Part shown: in pieces, positions 4,912 to 5,404 of the stretch
How positions within the stretch are numbered: position 1 is the first letter of the stretch
Layout of the letters: every line of letters begins with the position of its first letter
Source of the DNA: Acidimicrobiales bacterium
GTDB taxonomy: Bacteria; Actinomycetota; Acidimicrobiia; Acidimicrobiales; RAAP-2
NCBI GenBank assembly: GCA_017883125.1
Contig: JADGOD010000250.1
Location: 1-5,404 of the forward strand
Length of the DNA stretch: 5,404 nt
Reading direction: 5' to 3'
Position numbers and translations under genes: made by a program
Notes under the pieces: generated by a model
What the model saw: the letters and a program-made list of their open reading frames with translations, nothing else
Databases searched by the model: none
What the model was told of the DNA's origin: nothing

Positions 4912-5404
4912 ATGTTGTTCACAGCACCAGACCTGACGTCTCGCGAACTAGAAGTCATTGGGGAGATCGAGGCACTCCGCTTGAAGCTCCGCTACCAGCT
5001 TTCTGAGCCGCGCCGTTGGTTCGGTTCTCTGCGAAGGATGCAGTTCGCGCGAGCCGTTCAGGGTTCGAACAGCATCGAGGGTTTCGACGCATCCCTGGAT
5101 GACGCCTCTGCCATCGACCTCGGAGAGGATCCGCTTGATGCCAATGAGGAGACCTGGCTGGCTCTGAAGGGCTACCGAGACGCGATGACCTACGTTCTCC
5201 AGCTCTCAGCCGAGGAGGAGTTCACCTGGACCGAGCAGTTGATCAAGAGCCTTCATTTCATGATGACCAGTTATGACCTCAAGAACCGTCCAGGCCTCTG
5301 GCGCGCTGGGTCAATCTTCGTCCGGGATGATGAGACGGAAGAGGTCGTCTACGAAGGGCCAGATCTTGATCAGGTCGGGGTGCTGATGAAAGCTCTGGTC
5401 AAGA
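4912..5404 (+). CDS. Fic-domain protein with N-terminal inhibitory helix, C-terminus cut by window edge
   Basis: Fic proteins usually transfer AMP from ATP to a hydroxyl side chain of a target protein. The first 164 residues are visible, with no stop before the right edge. The N-terminal segment has a helix (about 10-30), EPRRWFGSLRR (32-42), and then the inhibitory motif SNSIEG (Ser52 to Gly57). Its Glu56 is expected to block productive ATP binding, as in self-inhibited Fic proteins. From about 113 the Fic core begins: SLHFMM, then RPGLWRAGSIFV (126-137) and the flap region ending VVYEGP (145-150). The catalytic HxFx(D/E)GNGR loop lies beyond the window, so activity cannot be judged. In-frame ATGs at 4885 and 4867 would add 9 or 15 AT-rich-encoded residues; 4912 is chosen from family-like onset and the -10 spacing. 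A 60-base sample (4981-5040) is 58% GC against 73% in a P450 sample (1021-1080), which hints at separate ancestry. Confidence 0.9.
   Translation, partial: MLFTAPDLTSRELEVIGEIEALRLKLRYQLSEPRRWFGSLRRMQFARAVQGSNSIEGFDASLDDASAIDLGEDPLDANEETWLALKGYRDAMTYVLQLSAEEEFTWTEQLIKSLHFMMTSYDLKNRPGLWRAGSIFVRDDETEEVVYEGPDLDQVGVLMKALVK

Overview
The window looks like chromosomal DNA from a high-GC Gram-positive bacterium, probably an actinobacterium. This rests on strong GC bias at third codon positions, the family mix (TetR, bacterial class I-type P450, SDR, crotonase, MptpB-like phosphatase), and tight ATGA-type gene overlaps. The exact taxon cannot be named from the sequence alone. Five of the six genes are metabolic or regulatory. 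The sixth, at the right edge, is a Fic protein of visibly lower GC.

Layout: (1) 1-452, minus strand: a TetR-family repressor, cut by the left edge. (2) 453-563: a compact divergent control region with a good sigma70-type promoter for the rightward operon and two overlapping palindromes that are strong candidates for the TetR operator. (3) 564-2572, plus strand: a cytochrome P450 and a short-chain dehydrogenase/reductase (SDR) whose start and stop codons overlap (ATGA). (4) 2573-2797: a convergent intergenic gap holding two small GC-rich hairpins. (5) 2798-4391, minus strand: a Y_phosphatase3-type protein phosphatase followed by an enoyl-CoA hydratase/isomerase-family protein, overlapping by 11 bases. 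A 20-bp perfect palindrome abuts the phosphatase start codon. (6) 4411-4911: about 500 bases with no convincing gene, ending in a 24% GC block with repeats and DnaA-box-like sequences. (7) 4912 to the right edge, plus strand: the N-terminal part of a Fic-domain protein carrying an intact inhibitory SxxxEG motif.

How the parts may work together: the TetR protein probably represses the P450-SDR operon and perhaps itself, and is released by a small hydrophobic ligand. P450 hydroxylation followed by SDR oxidation of the new alcohol to a ketone is a common two-step logic for terpenoid, steroid or other alicyclic substrates. A crotonase encoded opposite would fit later acyl-CoA processing. The substrate cannot be read from the sequence. 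The Fic gene appears unrelated to this pathway. I found no clear undescribed system. The most noteworthy signals are the regulatory DNA elements and the AT-rich block ahead of fic.
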